A stretch of 64,000 bases of DNA from Roseimarinus sp035271585 (GCA_035271585.1 DATERL010000150.1:6584-70583), one strand, 5' to 3'; shown: positions 9,711 to 19,140, numbered from the stretch's first letter. The notes: a model not told the origin generated them from the sequence alone. Numbers and translations: made by a program.

Positions 9711-11477
9711 ATGAAAAAGAATCTAACTTTTATCTTGTTGATAACAATATTTCTTTTTACAAACTGTAAAAATGAAAAACCTGGCTTTCTTCATGCCGAA
9801 GGTCAAAACATTGTCGATGCACAAGGCAAAAACGTAGTTTTAAGGGGAGTTGGACTTGGCGGTTGGATGCTACAAGAAGGCTATATGCTGCAAACCGCGG
9901 GTTTTGCCGGAACACAATATAAAATTAAAGAGCACATTGCCCATGTGGCCGGAACTGAAGGGATGGAAGCCTTTTACGAAGCTTGGCTGGCCAACTACTG
10001 CACCAAGGCCGATGTCGATTCAATGGCTGCATGGGGATTTAATTCAATAAGGCTTCCTATGCACTACAACCTTTTCACCTTAGCCATCGAAAACGAACCA
10101 GTTGAAGGTGAAGATACTTGGCTAAACCAAGGCTTCGAAATGGTTGACAATTTGCTAGAATGGTGTGGCGATAATCAAATGTACTTAATTCTTGATTTGC
10201 ACGCAGCTCCCGGCGGCCAAGGTAAAAACGCCGACATATCGGATTATAACCCCGATAAACCTTCGCTTTGGGAAAGTCCCGAAAACCAACGTAAAACCAT
10301 CGCACTGTGGCGTAATTTAGCCGAACGATATGCCAACGAACCTTGGATTGGTGGTTTCGATCTGATTAACGAACCCAACTGGGATTTCGAAAATTCGGAT
10401 AACGAAAATGGCTGTAACTGTAACCAAAACGAACAACTTTGGAGCTTGTTTCACAACATTACAAAAGCCATTCGCCAGATCAATCAAAACCACATTATTT
10501 TCTTAGGTGGAAACTGCTGGGGGAACAATTACAAAGGAATTCCCAATTTTACTCAGTGGGACAATAACATCGCCATCAGCTTTCATAAGTATTGGAATTT
10601 CAACAACCAAGAATCCATTCAATGGGTAGTTGATATGCGCGAAGAATATAAAGTGCCGATATGGCTGGGCGAATCGGGCGAAAATTCAAACACCTGGTTT
10701 TCAAACGCTATCCGACTTATCGAAAGCAATAACATAGGATGGGCATGGTGGCCCTATAAAAAAATCGAATCGAGCTCCAGCCAAGTTACTGCAAGCAAAA
10801 CTCAAGGATACCAGAACTTACTCAACTTTTGGAAAGAAAAAGGCGTACGCCCCAACCCCGAACAAGCAAAAACTTGGTTGTTAGAGCAAGCCGAAATGTT
10901 AAAACTCGAAAACTGTAAAATTAATTACGATTTACTCGATGCCATGTTGCGCCAACCACAAGGCGACAAATCGGCAATCCCATTTAAAAACCACCATATT
11001 CCTGGAACTATTTTCGCGGTCGATTACGACCTTGGGGCTAATAACTTTGCCTATTTCGATACCGATACGGCCAACTACCGCACCTCAACAAATAAAAACA
11101 CAAGCTGGAATCGAGGCGGCAAATACCGTAACGATGGTGTCGATATTAGTATTTGTAACGATAAAAAAACAAATGGATATTGTGTAACATCAACCCACCA
11201 AGGCGAATGGCTGCTTTATACCGTTGATGTTGAAACTGCCGACAAATACCATTTCGAAACACGTTACGCTGCCGGATTAACTCCTGCAAGCTTTCATTTC
11301 GAAGTGAATAATGAGGTATATCCCAAAATAAATATTTTACCAAAAACAGCTGAGCTCGATGAGTGGAATACCATATCGAGTTCCAACATCGAATTAAAAA
11401 AAGGCAAAAATCAAATAATATTAAGAATAGATGAAGGTGACTTTAGTATCAACTTTTTCAATGTAACTAGCAAATAA
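9711..11477 (+). CDS. GH5 glycoside hydrolase with C-terminal CBM6, lipoprotein
   Basis: A GH5 enzyme of 588 residues. The signal peptide ends in FTNC (Cys19). The GH5 barrel runs roughly from 30 to 400: LRGVGLGGWMLQEGYML, FNSIRLPMHYN, LILDLHAAPGGQ, FDLINEPNW with acid/base Glu221, and IWLGESGENSNTW with nucleophile Glu321. A CBM6-type beta-sandwich fills the C-terminus (about 425-585; YRNDGVDI, GEWLLYTVDV, INFFNV). It is a close paralogue of the next gene but lacks that protein's second CBM6 and T9SS tail. The lipobox suggests a membrane-anchored, probably periplasmic or surface-tethered form. Context points to beta-glucan; the GH5 subfamily and linkage are not certain. Its stop codon overlaps the next start (TAATG). 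Confidence 0.92.
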   Translation: MKKNLTFILLITIFLFTNCKNEKPGFLHAEGQNIVDAQGKNVVLRGVGLGGWMLQEGYMLQTAGFAGTQYKIKEHIAHVAGTEGMEAFYEAWLANYCTKADVDSMAAWGFNSIRLPMHYNLFTLAIENEPVEGEDTWLNQGFEMVDNLLEWCGDNQMYLILDLHAAPGGQGKNADISDYNPDKPSLWESPENQRKTIALWRNLAERYANEPWIGGFDLINEPNWDFENSDNENGCNCNQNEQLWSLFHNITKAIRQINQNHIIFLGGNCWGNNYKGIPNFTQWDNNIAISFHKYWNFNNQESIQWVVDMREEYKVPIWLGESGENSNTWFSNAIRLIESNNIGWAWWPYKKIESSSSQVTASKTQGYQNLLNFWKEKGVRPNPEQAKTWLLEQAEMLKLENCKINYDLLDAMLRQPQGDKSAIPFKNHHIPGTIFAVDYDLGANNFAYFDTDTANYRTSTNKNTSWNRGGKYRNDGVDISICNDKKTNGYCVTSTHQGEWLLYTVDVETADKYHFETRYAAGLTPASFHFEVNNEVYPKINILPKTAELDEWNTISSSNIELKKGKNQIILRIDEGDFSINFFNVTSK

Positions 11478-14248
11478 TGAAACACATTAAAATGAATATT
11501 TTTAAAAAAGTAGCATTAGCTATTGTTTTTTGTACACTTTTTCTAAATGGCTTTTCTCAAATTGGCTTTTTAAAAACCCAGGGAACAAGCATTGTCAATG
11601 CCAATGGTGAAAACGTGATATTAAGAGGCGCAGGTTTGGGTGGCTGGATGCTACAAGAAGGCTACATGATGCAAACAGGCGGTTTTGCAGGCACTCAATA
11701 CCAACTCAAAAATAAAATTTCGGAACTAATTGGTGTCGAAGGAATGGAAGAATTTTACGATGCTTGGTTAACCAATTACTGCACAAAAGCCGATGTCGAT
11801 TCAATCGCAAGCTGGGGTTTTAACTCCATCAGGTTACCCATGCACTATAATTTATTCACCTTACCTATTGAAGACGAACCGGTTAAAGGAAAAGACACCT
11901 GGCTAAATCGAGGTTTCGAAATGGTCGACAATCTACTAAGCTGGTGTGCCGAAAACGAAATTTATCTTATTCTCGATTTACATGCAGCTCCCGGCGGCCA
12001 AGGAAAAAACGCCGATATTTCGGATTACAATCCCAATAAACCTTCGCTATGGGAAAGTGATGAAAATAAGCGCAAAACCATTGCCCTTTGGAAAAACTTA
12101 GCCGAACGCTATGCCAACGAACCTTGGATTGGTGGCTACGATCTAATTAACGAACCCAACTGGGATTTCGAAAACTCGGGTAACCAAAATGGATGCAATT
12201 GTAACCAAAACAAACCATTATGGGATTTATACCAACAAACCATTACTGCAATCAGAACCGTTGACCCCAACCATATTATTATAGTTGAAGGCAACTGCTG
12301 GGGAAACAATTACAATGGTTTACCTAAATTGAAAAATTGGGACAACAACCTGGTGGTGAGCTTCCATAAATACTGGAATCACAACAACCAAGCATCAATC
12401 GGTGGCATGATAAATCAACGGAATTCGCAAAATGTGCCCTTTTGGTTGGGCGAATCGGGCGAAAACTCCAACACTTGGTTTGCCAATGCCATCAACCTGG
12501 TTGAGCGCAATAATATTGGATGGGCCTGGTGGCCTTATAAAAAAATTGATTCAACTTCGGGCAACCTTTCCGCAACAAAAACCCAAGGCTACCAAAAGCT
12601 ACTCAATTACTGGGGAAGTGGCGGTACTAAACCCTCTGAAGTACAAGCCAAACAATGGCTTTTAGAACAAGCCGAAATGCTGAAAATAGAGAATTGCACC
12701 ATCAATTATGACGTAAACGATGCCATGTTTAGGCAAGCGCAAGGCGATAAAAAAGCGCTTCCTTTTAAAAATCACACTGTTCCGGGTACTATTTTCGCAA
12801 GCGATTACGACCTGGGCGCCAACGGATTTGCCTATTATGACACCGATACAGCCGACTATCATGTTTCAACCGATGAATATATAGCATGGAATCAGGGCTA
12901 TGCCTATAGAAACGACGGGGTGGATATTGAAAACTGCAAGGATGAAACTACCAACGGCTACAATGTGGGTTGGACCGAAAAAGGCGAATGGATGATTTAT
13001 ACCATCAACGTTGATTCGACCGCTAGCTATACCTTCGATTTCCGATATGCGGCCAATGGCGCTGGTGGAAAATTTCACCTACAATGCAACGAATTTCCTG
13101 TTTCCAAAGTTCATTCCTTACCATCGACTGGAGGTTGGGCCAACTGGAATACTTACACCATCGACCAGCTTGTGCTCGAAAAAGGCACTCACCAGTTGAA
13201 GCTCTTTATCGATAATGCCGGGTTCAATATAAATTATTTAAAACTCCATTCACCAGTTTCAAAAAGCCAAATAAATCCCGAGTTTATAAACCTGAGAACC
13301 GATAAAACAGGCAACTTCATTCAAGTGATTGGCAATATTGGTTTTGATCAAACCAACCAACTTTCGGTTTCCGATTTTGAAGTAAAAGTGAATAATGTTA
13401 ATTCCGAAATTAAAACCCTTAACTACGATTCTAATAACGAAAATGCTATTCTTATTGAACTTTCAAATGAAGTAATCAATGCCGACAAAGTGAACCTTTC
13501 GTTAATCAACAAACAGCTTTTATCGGTTTATGGAAACTATTTTCCACATTTTACCGATAGCCCGGTACAAAATAACGCACCAGTTTGGGTGGTGCTTCCG
13601 GCCAAAATCGAAGCCGAAAATTTCACATTTAATAATGGTTTCGAGATTGAAGTTTGCACCGATAAGGGCGAAGGCCATAATCTGTCGTACGCAGCTCCTA
13701 AAAAATATGCCGACTATCAAATATATGTGAACGAAGCGGGCAACTACCCCATTCAGTATAGGTTGGCAAGTCAAAATTCGGGCTCTTTCGAAACACAGTT
13801 AATTCACAATAACGAACAAACTACCTTACACTCAGTAAGCGCCTCAACGGGTGGATGGCAAAGTTGGCAAACCATAAGCCGCAATGCCAGTTTACCTGAA
13901 GGAAAATCGACATTGAGAATTTTTGTTCTTCAAGGCGAATTCAACCTTAACTGGTTCCAATTTGACCAAAAAACTGCGATAAGCAACACGTTGCTTTCGA
14001 AAGAAAACTTTTCGATAAGTCAAATCAACAACAATAAAGAATTACTCATTATCAGCAGGGGCAAGCAACAGGAATCCTACCAAATAAAATGTTTTGATAT
14101 TATTGGCAATCAGGTATTTATCGAAAATATTGACTTCAATTTTCAAACAAGTGTAAAGCTTAAAAACACGCCAAAAAACCAAGGGTTACACATAATTGTA
14201 ATAACGAACAACAACATAAGTGAAATTCATAAAATTCAGGTTTTTTAA
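11477..14248 (+). CDS. GH5 glycoside hydrolase, two CBM6 modules and T9SS sorting domain
   Basis: Secreted paralogue of the upstream GH5, 923 residues. The start ATG overlaps the previous stop by one base (TAATG); ATG 11492 is an alternative that still keeps the signal peptide (ends GFSQ, no lipobox Cys). The GH5 barrel has the same motifs, with acid/base Glu226 in LINEPNW and nucleophile Glu326 in WLGESGENSNTW. The first CBM6 spans about 430-590. An Ig-like spacer of about 110 residues with no obvious family follows. A second CBM6 (about 700-830; KIEAENF, GGWQSWQTI, NWFQFDQ) precedes a T9SS type A-like tail (about 835-923; FDIIGNQVFIEN, NQGLHIIVI). It is therefore expected on the cell surface or outside the cell, complementing the lipoprotein form. 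A terminator follows. Confidence 0.92.
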   Translation: MKHIKMNIFKKVALAIVFCTLFLNGFSQIGFLKTQGTSIVNANGENVILRGAGLGGWMLQEGYMMQTGGFAGTQYQLKNKISELIGVEGMEEFYDAWLTNYCTKADVDSIASWGFNSIRLPMHYNLFTLPIEDEPVKGKDTWLNRGFEMVDNLLSWCAENEIYLILDLHAAPGGQGKNADISDYNPNKPSLWESDENKRKTIALWKNLAERYANEPWIGGYDLINEPNWDFENSGNQNGCNCNQNKPLWDLYQQTITAIRTVDPNHIIIVEGNCWGNNYNGLPKLKNWDNNLVVSFHKYWNHNNQASIGGMINQRNSQNVPFWLGESGENSNTWFANAINLVERNNIGWAWWPYKKIDSTSGNLSATKTQGYQKLLNYWGSGGTKPSEVQAKQWLLEQAEMLKIENCTINYDVNDAMFRQAQGDKKALPFKNHTVPGTIFASDYDLGANGFAYYDTDTADYHVSTDEYIAWNQGYAYRNDGVDIENCKDETTNGYNVGWTEKGEWMIYTINVDSTASYTFDFRYAANGAGGKFHLQCNEFPVSKVHSLPSTGGWANWNTYTIDQLVLEKGTHQLKLFIDNAGFNINYLKLHSPVSKSQINPEFINLRTDKTGNFIQVIGNIGFDQTNQLSVSDFEVKVNNVNSEIKTLNYDSNNENAILIELSNEVINADKVNLSLINKQLLSVYGNYFPHFTDSPVQNNAPVWVVLPAKIEAENFTFNNGFEIEVCTDKGEGHNLSYAAPKKYADYQIYVNEAGNYPIQYRLASQNSGSFETQLIHNNEQTTLHSVSASTGGWQSWQTISRNASLPEGKSTLRIFVLQGEFNLNWFQFDQKTAISNTLLSKENFSISQINNNKELLIISRGKQQESYQIKCFDIIGNQVFIENIDFNFQTSVKLKNTPKNQGLHIIVITNNNISEIHKIQVF

Positions 14249-14322
14249 GATGATGAGCATTTTTTGAGAGGGAAATCAGATTTAGTAGCGATCATTTTAG
14301 AATGAATGATTATTTGTTTTAG

Positions 14323-14355
14323 AAGCCATTCTTTTCATTAAGAATGGCTTTTTCT
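14323..14355 (+). terminator. Intrinsic terminator ending PUL 1
   Basis: An 11-bp stem, AAGCCATTCTT (14323-14333) with AAGAATGGCTT (14340-14350), has a 6-nt loop and is followed directly by TTTTC. It closes the GH16-GH5-GH5 segment. Confidence 0.88.
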
Positions 14356-14421
14356 TTCATTACAATCAATAATTTAACCTGAAAATAATAGCCCGTAATT
14401 CAAATGAATTATTTTTGCAGC

Positions 14422-15435
14422 ATGTTTTCTGAAATCAATATCAAAGAAGTATTTAATTCATCCCTATCAATAATCGATGTTCGTTCGCCCGGAGAGTTCG
14501 AAAAAGGGCACATTCCGAATGCAGTAAATATCCCATTATTTACCAACGACGAACGTGCACACGTTGGTACTGTGTACAAACAACAATCGAAAGAAAAGGC
14601 CATTGAATTGGGGTACAAATACGTAACGCCAAAACTACAACAATACATCAACGAAGCACTGAAAGTAGCACCTCACCAAAAAGTTATTGTGCATTGCTGG
14701 CGAGGTGGCATGCGCAGCCAATCGTTTGCTCAACACCTTTCCGAAAATGGGTTTAACGATGTGAAAGTTATTTCGGGCGGCTACAAAGCCTATCGCAATT
14801 ATGTGCTTGACACCTTCGATTTGCCCGCTAATTTATGTGTTTTGGGTGGTTATACCGGAAGCGGAAAAACTTACATTCTTAAAGAATTCCAACAAAAAGG
14901 CGAGCAAGTAATTGACCTCGAAGGGCTAGCACACCACAAAGGATCGGCATTTGGTGGAATAGAGCAAGGCGAGCAACCCACTGTTGAGCAATTCGAGAAT
15001 AACCTGCATGAACAATGGCTAAAACTCGATTTACAAAAACGTATTTGGCTCGAAGACGAAAGCCATTGTATTGGAGGAGTAAATATTCCCATGCCTTTAT
15101 TCACCCAAATACGAAATGCTCCTTTATTATTTATTGAAATACCAAAAGAAGAAAGGGCAAAACACTTGGTGGTTGAATATGCCCGCTGCAATAAAACCAA
15201 ACTGGCCGAATCGATTCATCGAATTGCCAAACGCATGGGTTATCAAAACGAAAAAATGGCCGTTGAACTGCTCGAGCAAGATAAGTTTTTCGAAGTGGCC
15301 TTACTCTCACTTAATTATTACGATAAAGGATACATCAAAGGCCTTCAAAAGCGAGATGAAAATACAGTCACAACCCTACAATTGGACAGTGTGGATCATG
15401 CGAAAAATGCCAACAAAATTTTAAAATATTGCTAA
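14422..15435 (+). CDS. selU: tRNA 2-selenouridine synthase
   Basis: Converts 2-thiouridine at the wobble position of certain tRNAs to 2-selenouridine via a geranylated intermediate, using selenophosphate. It has an N-terminal rhodanese domain (SIIDVRSPGEFEKGHIPNAV) with active-site Cys92 in VHCWRGGMRSQ, and a C-terminal P-loop domain with GYTGSGKT (143-150). The length of 337 residues fits MnmH/SelU. ATG 14422 is preferred; the in-frame ATG 14404 would add six residues (MNYFCS). The selD gene starts 5 nt after the stop, so substrate supply and use are encoded together. Confidence 0.95.
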   Translation: MFSEINIKEVFNSSLSIIDVRSPGEFEKGHIPNAVNIPLFTNDERAHVGTVYKQQSKEKAIELGYKYVTPKLQQYINEALKVAPHQKVIVHCWRGGMRSQSFAQHLSENGFNDVKVISGGYKAYRNYVLDTFDLPANLCVLGGYTGSGKTYILKEFQQKGEQVIDLEGLAHHKGSAFGGIEQGEQPTVEQFENNLHEQWLKLDLQKRIWLEDESHCIGGVNIPMPLFTQIRNAPLLFIEIPKEERAKHLVVEYARCNKTKLAESIHRIAKRMGYQNEKMAVELLEQDKFFEVALLSLNYYDKGYIKGLQKRDENTVTTLQLDSVDHAKNANKILKYC

Positions 15436-15440
15436 ATAAG

Positions 15441-16475
15441 ATGGAAAAAATAAAACTCACAAAATATAGTCATGGAGCAGGTTGTGGCTGCAAAATATCG
15501 CCCAAAGTGCTCACTACCATTCTAAAAACTAACATCGACCAGCATTTCGACGCCAAGCTATTGGTAGGAAACGATAGCCGCGACGATGCAGCTGTTTACG
15601 ATTTGGGCAACGGAACAGCCGTAATCAGCACAACCGATTTTTTTATGCCCATTGTCGACGATCCTTTCATGTTTGGCAAAATTGCTGCCGCCAACGCCAT
15701 CAGCGATGTATATGCGATGGGCGGAAGACCTTTAATGGCCATTGCCATATTGGGCTGGCCGGTTAATACGCTGCCTGTTGAAATTGCGCAACAAGTAATG
15801 GAAGGTGGACGCCAAACCTGCAAAGAAGCTGGCATTATTCTGGCGGGCGGTCACAGTATCGACAGCCCCGAACCCATTTTTGGATTGGCCGTAACCGGAC
15901 AGGTTGACCTGCATAAAATTAAAAGAAACGATACCGCTACTGTGGGTTGTAAATTGTTGCTGACAAAACCACTGGGCGTAGGCATTTTTTCGACCGCTCA
16001 AAAACAAGGTAAGCTTTTACCCGAACACGAAGATATTGCCCCCAACTCCATGGCCAAGCTGAATTCAATTGGCGCAGATCTGGCCGAAATTGAAGCCATT
16101 AAAGCCATGACCGATGTTACTGGTTTTGGACTTTTGGGCCACTTAAGCGAAATGTGCGAAGGCAGTAATTTATCAGCAACAATCAATTACCAAAACATTC
16201 CAAGGCTCCCCGATGTTGATTATTACATTGCACAAAATTGCATTCCGGGAGGCACATACCGAAATTGGGAAAGTTACGGCCACGCCATTCAGCTCGAGAA
16301 TGAAAAGCTGAAAGCCATTTTGTGTGATCCGCAAACCAGTGGAGGGCTTTTAATTGCAGTTGAAGAATCGGGAATTGACACGGTATTGGAACTGTTGAAT
16401 AAAAATGGCATAACAACCAGTATTTTTGGGACATTAGTCCCTCAAAACAAGCACTTGATAAGCGTTATAGAATAG
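15441..16475 (+). CDS. selD: Selenide, water dikinase (selenophosphate synthetase)
   Basis: Makes selenophosphate from selenide and ATP. From ATG 15441 it is 344 residues; a TTG 12 nt upstream is in frame but overlaps selU and is less likely. The N-terminal motif TKYSHGAGCGCKIS holds the catalytic cysteine (Cys15, aligning with E. coli Cys17) and Lys18. Both positions are ordinary Cys codons, not selenocysteine. The AIRS-like core shows DDAAVYDLGNGTAVISTTDF, then AISDVYAMGG, LAGGHSIDSPEPIFGLAVTG, MTDVTGFGLLGHL and DPQTSGGLL. It sits immediately after selU. No selA or selB is present here, so the visible use of selenophosphate is tRNA modification only. Confidence 0.96.
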   Translation: MEKIKLTKYSHGAGCGCKISPKVLTTILKTNIDQHFDAKLLVGNDSRDDAAVYDLGNGTAVISTTDFFMPIVDDPFMFGKIAAANAISDVYAMGGRPLMAIAILGWPVNTLPVEIAQQVMEGGRQTCKEAGIILAGGHSIDSPEPIFGLAVTGQVDLHKIKRNDTATVGCKLLLTKPLGVGIFSTAQKQGKLLPEHEDIAPNSMAKLNSIGADLAEIEAIKAMTDVTGFGLLGHLSEMCEGSNLSATINYQNIPRLPDVDYYIAQNCIPGGTYRNWESYGHAIQLENEKLKAILCDPQTSGGLLIAVEESGIDTVLELLNKNGITTSIFGTLVPQNKHLISVIE

Positions 16476-16500
16476 GCTAAAATTCGATACACACATAAAA

Positions 16501-17718
16501 ATGATATTTCTTTTTACTTTTATTTTATTACTGTCTATAAGTGAAGTATATAGCTTCAAAGGCTATCAAAAATCGCTTTCGATAGCTAGGCATAAGCTCT
16601 TCATTTCATTCGCAATTATTAATTTTCTGTTTATTGCTGGACTTGCCTTAATAGCTTACAAACAATGGAATAACCACACTAATTCAAGTGTGACTTCGAA
16701 CCTATTAACCGGCATTCTATTTGCAATTTTTCTGTTTTTTTTGGTTTCAACAATTCTGTTTTTTGTTGAAGATGTTTTCAGGTTTTTAAAATGGCTTTTT
16801 CTATTCATCACTAAAAAAAACCAATTGGGCTATCCAAAACGGACTAAACCGCTTGGCTTGTCGGCAGCAATTTGGGGACTGTTGATGTTTATGCTTGTTG
16901 TATATGGAATGCTTTTCGGTTTTACACATTACAAGGTTCATCATGTTGATTTTGTGCATATTGATGTTCCGGAGAGCTTTAATGGTTTCAAAATCGCCCA
17001 AATCTCAGATATTCACTTGGGCACATTTGGTAACAAAAAACAAGTCGAAAAAGGCTTAAACAAATTGATGGATCAAAAGCCCGACATGATTGTCTTTACT
17101 GGCGATATGGTCAACAACTATTCGTCGGAAGCATTAGACTATATCGATCTTTTCAAAAAACTGGAAGCCCCATTTGGGAAATATGCAATAATGGGCAACC
17201 ACGATTATGCCCATTATGCTTATAAATTGACCAAAAAAGAACAAAACGAAGACACTCAAAAGTTAAGACAAGTTATTGAGCAAATGGGATTTACCATACT
17301 GAGTAATTCCAACGAAATAATTTTTCGCAATGCCGACTCGATTATTTTAGCAGGTGTCGAAAACTGGGGCAATGCACCTTTCCCGCAATATGGCGAACTC
17401 GAAACAGCGTTAAACAATATCGATAGTGCCAGTTTTGTGCTGTTACTATCGCACGACCCATCGCACTGGTCTCAAAAAGTGCTTAGTTTTAAGCTGCCCA
17501 TTGCGCTAACACTGAGCGGACACACGCATGGAATGCAGTTTGGATTCGAGCTGGGCAATAAAAAGTGGAGCCCTGTTCAATACATATATCCCAACTGGGC
17601 AGGCATGTACCAAAGGGGCAAGCAACACTTATATGTTAATCGCGGCTTTGGATGCATTGGATTTCCGGGCAGGGTGGGTATTCGTCCCGAAATTACACTC
17701 ATCGAATTAAAAAAATAA
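16501..17718 (+). CDS. Membrane-anchored metallophosphoesterase (YaeI/YkuE-like)
   Basis: A 405-residue protein with three or four N-terminal membrane helices (about 1-20, 30-52, 68-90, 120-142) and then a calcineurin-like phosphoesterase domain. All metal-binding motifs are visible: QISDIHLG, FTGDMVNN, IMGNHDYAH, LLSHDP and LSGHTHGMQ. The C-terminus has NRGFGCIGFPGRVGIRPEI, as in YkuE/YaeI-type proteins. Family members are di-metal phosphohydrolases, some acting on lipid-linked pyrophosphates; the substrate here is unknown. It starts 25 nt after selD and ends at a terminator. Confidence 0.9.
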   Translation: MIFLFTFILLLSISEVYSFKGYQKSLSIARHKLFISFAIINFLFIAGLALIAYKQWNNHTNSSVTSNLLTGILFAIFLFFLVSTILFFVEDVFRFLKWLFLFITKKNQLGYPKRTKPLGLSAAIWGLLMFMLVVYGMLFGFTHYKVHHVDFVHIDVPESFNGFKIAQISDIHLGTFGNKKQVEKGLNKLMDQKPDMIVFTGDMVNNYSSEALDYIDLFKKLEAPFGKYAIMGNHDYAHYAYKLTKKEQNEDTQKLRQVIEQMGFTILSNSNEIIFRNADSIILAGVENWGNAPFPQYGELETALNNIDSASFVLLLSHDPSHWSQKVLSFKLPIALTLSGHTHGMQFGFELGNKKWSPVQYIYPNWAGMYQRGKQHLYVNRGFGCIGFPGRVGIRPEITLIELKK

Positions 17719-17724
17719 AATAGC

Positions 17725-17760
17725 TAGCCCAAATATTAAATTGGGCTAAAGCCCTTTTTT
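17725..17760 (+). terminator. Intrinsic terminator after the metallophosphoesterase gene
   Basis: TAGCCCAA (17725-17732) pairs with TTGGGCTA (17741-17748). An overlapping alternative stem GGGCT/AGCCC (17743-17747 with 17750-17754) leads straight into six T residues. The two mutually exclusive hairpins share the GGGC segment. Confidence 0.75.
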
Positions 17761-17845
17761 ATACGAACTTTCAAATTCCACTGGCTATCTCGATGCCTTT
17801 TAGGAAGTGGCAATTCGATTAAAGCAACTTCTTATTGCTCGTGCT

Positions 17846-18928
17846 TTATTTTTTCAATACTTCAATCAATTTCCTATTGATATACAAAACTTCTCTTCCT
17901 ATTTTTTGAGATTCCAAAACACCAATCTTTTCCAGTTCATTTAGATATCGTGAAGCTGCTTTTCTTTCAACTTTCAATTGATCGACTACAAATTCAATTT
18001 TTGAATATGGTTGTTCAAAAAGTAGTTCTACTAATTCTTTTTTATAAATTTTGGGAGCGTCAAATTTAACTTTCTCGATTGTTTCATCAAGCAAGTTTCG
18101 AATTATATTTATTTTCTCAATCGTTTGAATTGAAGTCGTTTCAATAGATTTTAACATGAATAAAATCCATTCTTCCCACTCTCTAAGTTTATTTGTCTGA
18201 TTTAATAAACGATAATAATCGGACTTGTTTTCGATTATGTATGAACTAAGATATAAAATAGGAATATCAATTAAATCATTTAAAATCAGATATAAAATGT
18301 TTAAAATTCTTCCTGTTCTACCATTCCCGTCATAAAATGGGTGAATACTTTCAAATTGGTGATGAAGTACAGCCAGCTTGATTAATGGCGAAATTTCACT
18401 TTCGTCTTGATTAAAATATTCAATGAAGTTTGATAATAAATCCAATATCTCCTTTTTATTTTGTGGTGGAGTATAGACAACTTCTCCTGTTGTATCGTTT
18501 TTCAAAACAGTGCCTGGCAAACTTCTTATCCCGGCATTGTTTCCAATTATCTCATGTTGAATTTCAATGATATCATTTACTCGCAAAAAACCCTGTTTTT
18601 TAATCAAGTCAAACCCATGGAAAATTGCTTTTCGATAATTTACAACCTCCTTCGTTTCGGGCGAACTATTTGATTTGTTAATTGTAAGTGCTTTATAGAG
18701 TTCATCCTGTGTCGTAATAATGTTTTCGATTTCAGAACTTCCTTTTGCCTCTTGCAATACAATGGCATTTACAAGCATTGATTGGTTGGGAATTGTATTT
18801 GCAATTCCTTTCAATTCAGCTAAAGCAGCAGTTGCTTTACTGGTTTCTCTTAATATTATTAAAGTTTCTATTTTTTCCCTTTGAGGAGGAAGTTTATCTA
18901 AAACCCGATAGGGTGCATCTTGTCCCAT
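17846..18928 (-). CDS. Fic-family AMP-transferase (class II, autoinhibited)
   Basis: A 360-residue Fic protein, expected to transfer AMP (or another nucleotide moiety) to a protein target. The N-terminal Fic_N domain contains the inhibitory helix motif SSEIEN (Ser64 to Asn69), matching (S/T)xxxE(G/N) with Glu68 as the inhibitory glutamate; this makes it class II. The catalytic motif HPFYDGNGRTGR spans 196-207. A beta-hairpin flap lies near VVYTPP. The C-terminal part (about 290-360; ASRYLNELEKIGVLES) looks like a winged helix-turn-helix. There is no partner antitoxin, consistent with regulation in cis. It is a single gene facing against its neighbours. Target unknown. Confidence 0.93.
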   Translation of the reverse strand: MGQDAPYRVLDKLPPQREKIETLIILRETSKATAALAELKGIANTIPNQSMLVNAIVLQEAKGSSEIENIITTQDELYKALTINKSNSSPETKEVVNYRKAIFHGFDLIKKQGFLRVNDIIEIQHEIIGNNAGIRSLPGTVLKNDTTGEVVYTPPQNKKEILDLLSNFIEYFNQDESEISPLIKLAVLHHQFESIHPFYDGNGRTGRILNILYLILNDLIDIPILYLSSYIIENKSDYYRLLNQTNKLREWEEWILFMLKSIETTSIQTIEKINIIRNLLDETIEKVKFDAPKIYKKELVELLFEQPYSKIEFVVDQLKVERKAASRYLNELEKIGVLESQKIGREVLYINRKLIEVLKK

Positions 18929-18945
18929 ATTTTTCTAATTTGCAC

Positions 18946-18953
18946 CAAAAATA
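18946..18953 (-). promoter_or_regulatory. Putative -7 box for the Fic gene
   Basis: Read on the minus strand this is TATTTTTG, matching the Bacteroidota TAnnTTTG -7 element, 18 nt before the ATG. No convincing -33 TTTG was seen. Confidence 0.4.
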
Positions 18954-19140
18954 CAAAAAAAGGGACACATATCATTAATGTGCGACTTTTTCTAGCAGTA
19001 GCGCTAACTATTCTGTATCTGAATTTTCATCCATAGTCGAAACATTTTTTGGCTTTAACCCACATTAGACAAATATCATTGCTATTTTCGTATAAATATT
19101 TTAAAAGAATCATTAATCTTTAAATGCAGATAGTAATAAA

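Noticed and set aside
14410..14417. TATTTTTG as a promoter for selU
   Set aside because: It matches the -7 consensus but lies only 5 nt before the preferred ATG, with no -33 element, so transcription would start within the gene.
15429..15440. TTG start for SelD
   Set aside because: It would overlap selU and add four residues not found in the family; ATG 15441 puts the catalytic Cys at the usual distance.
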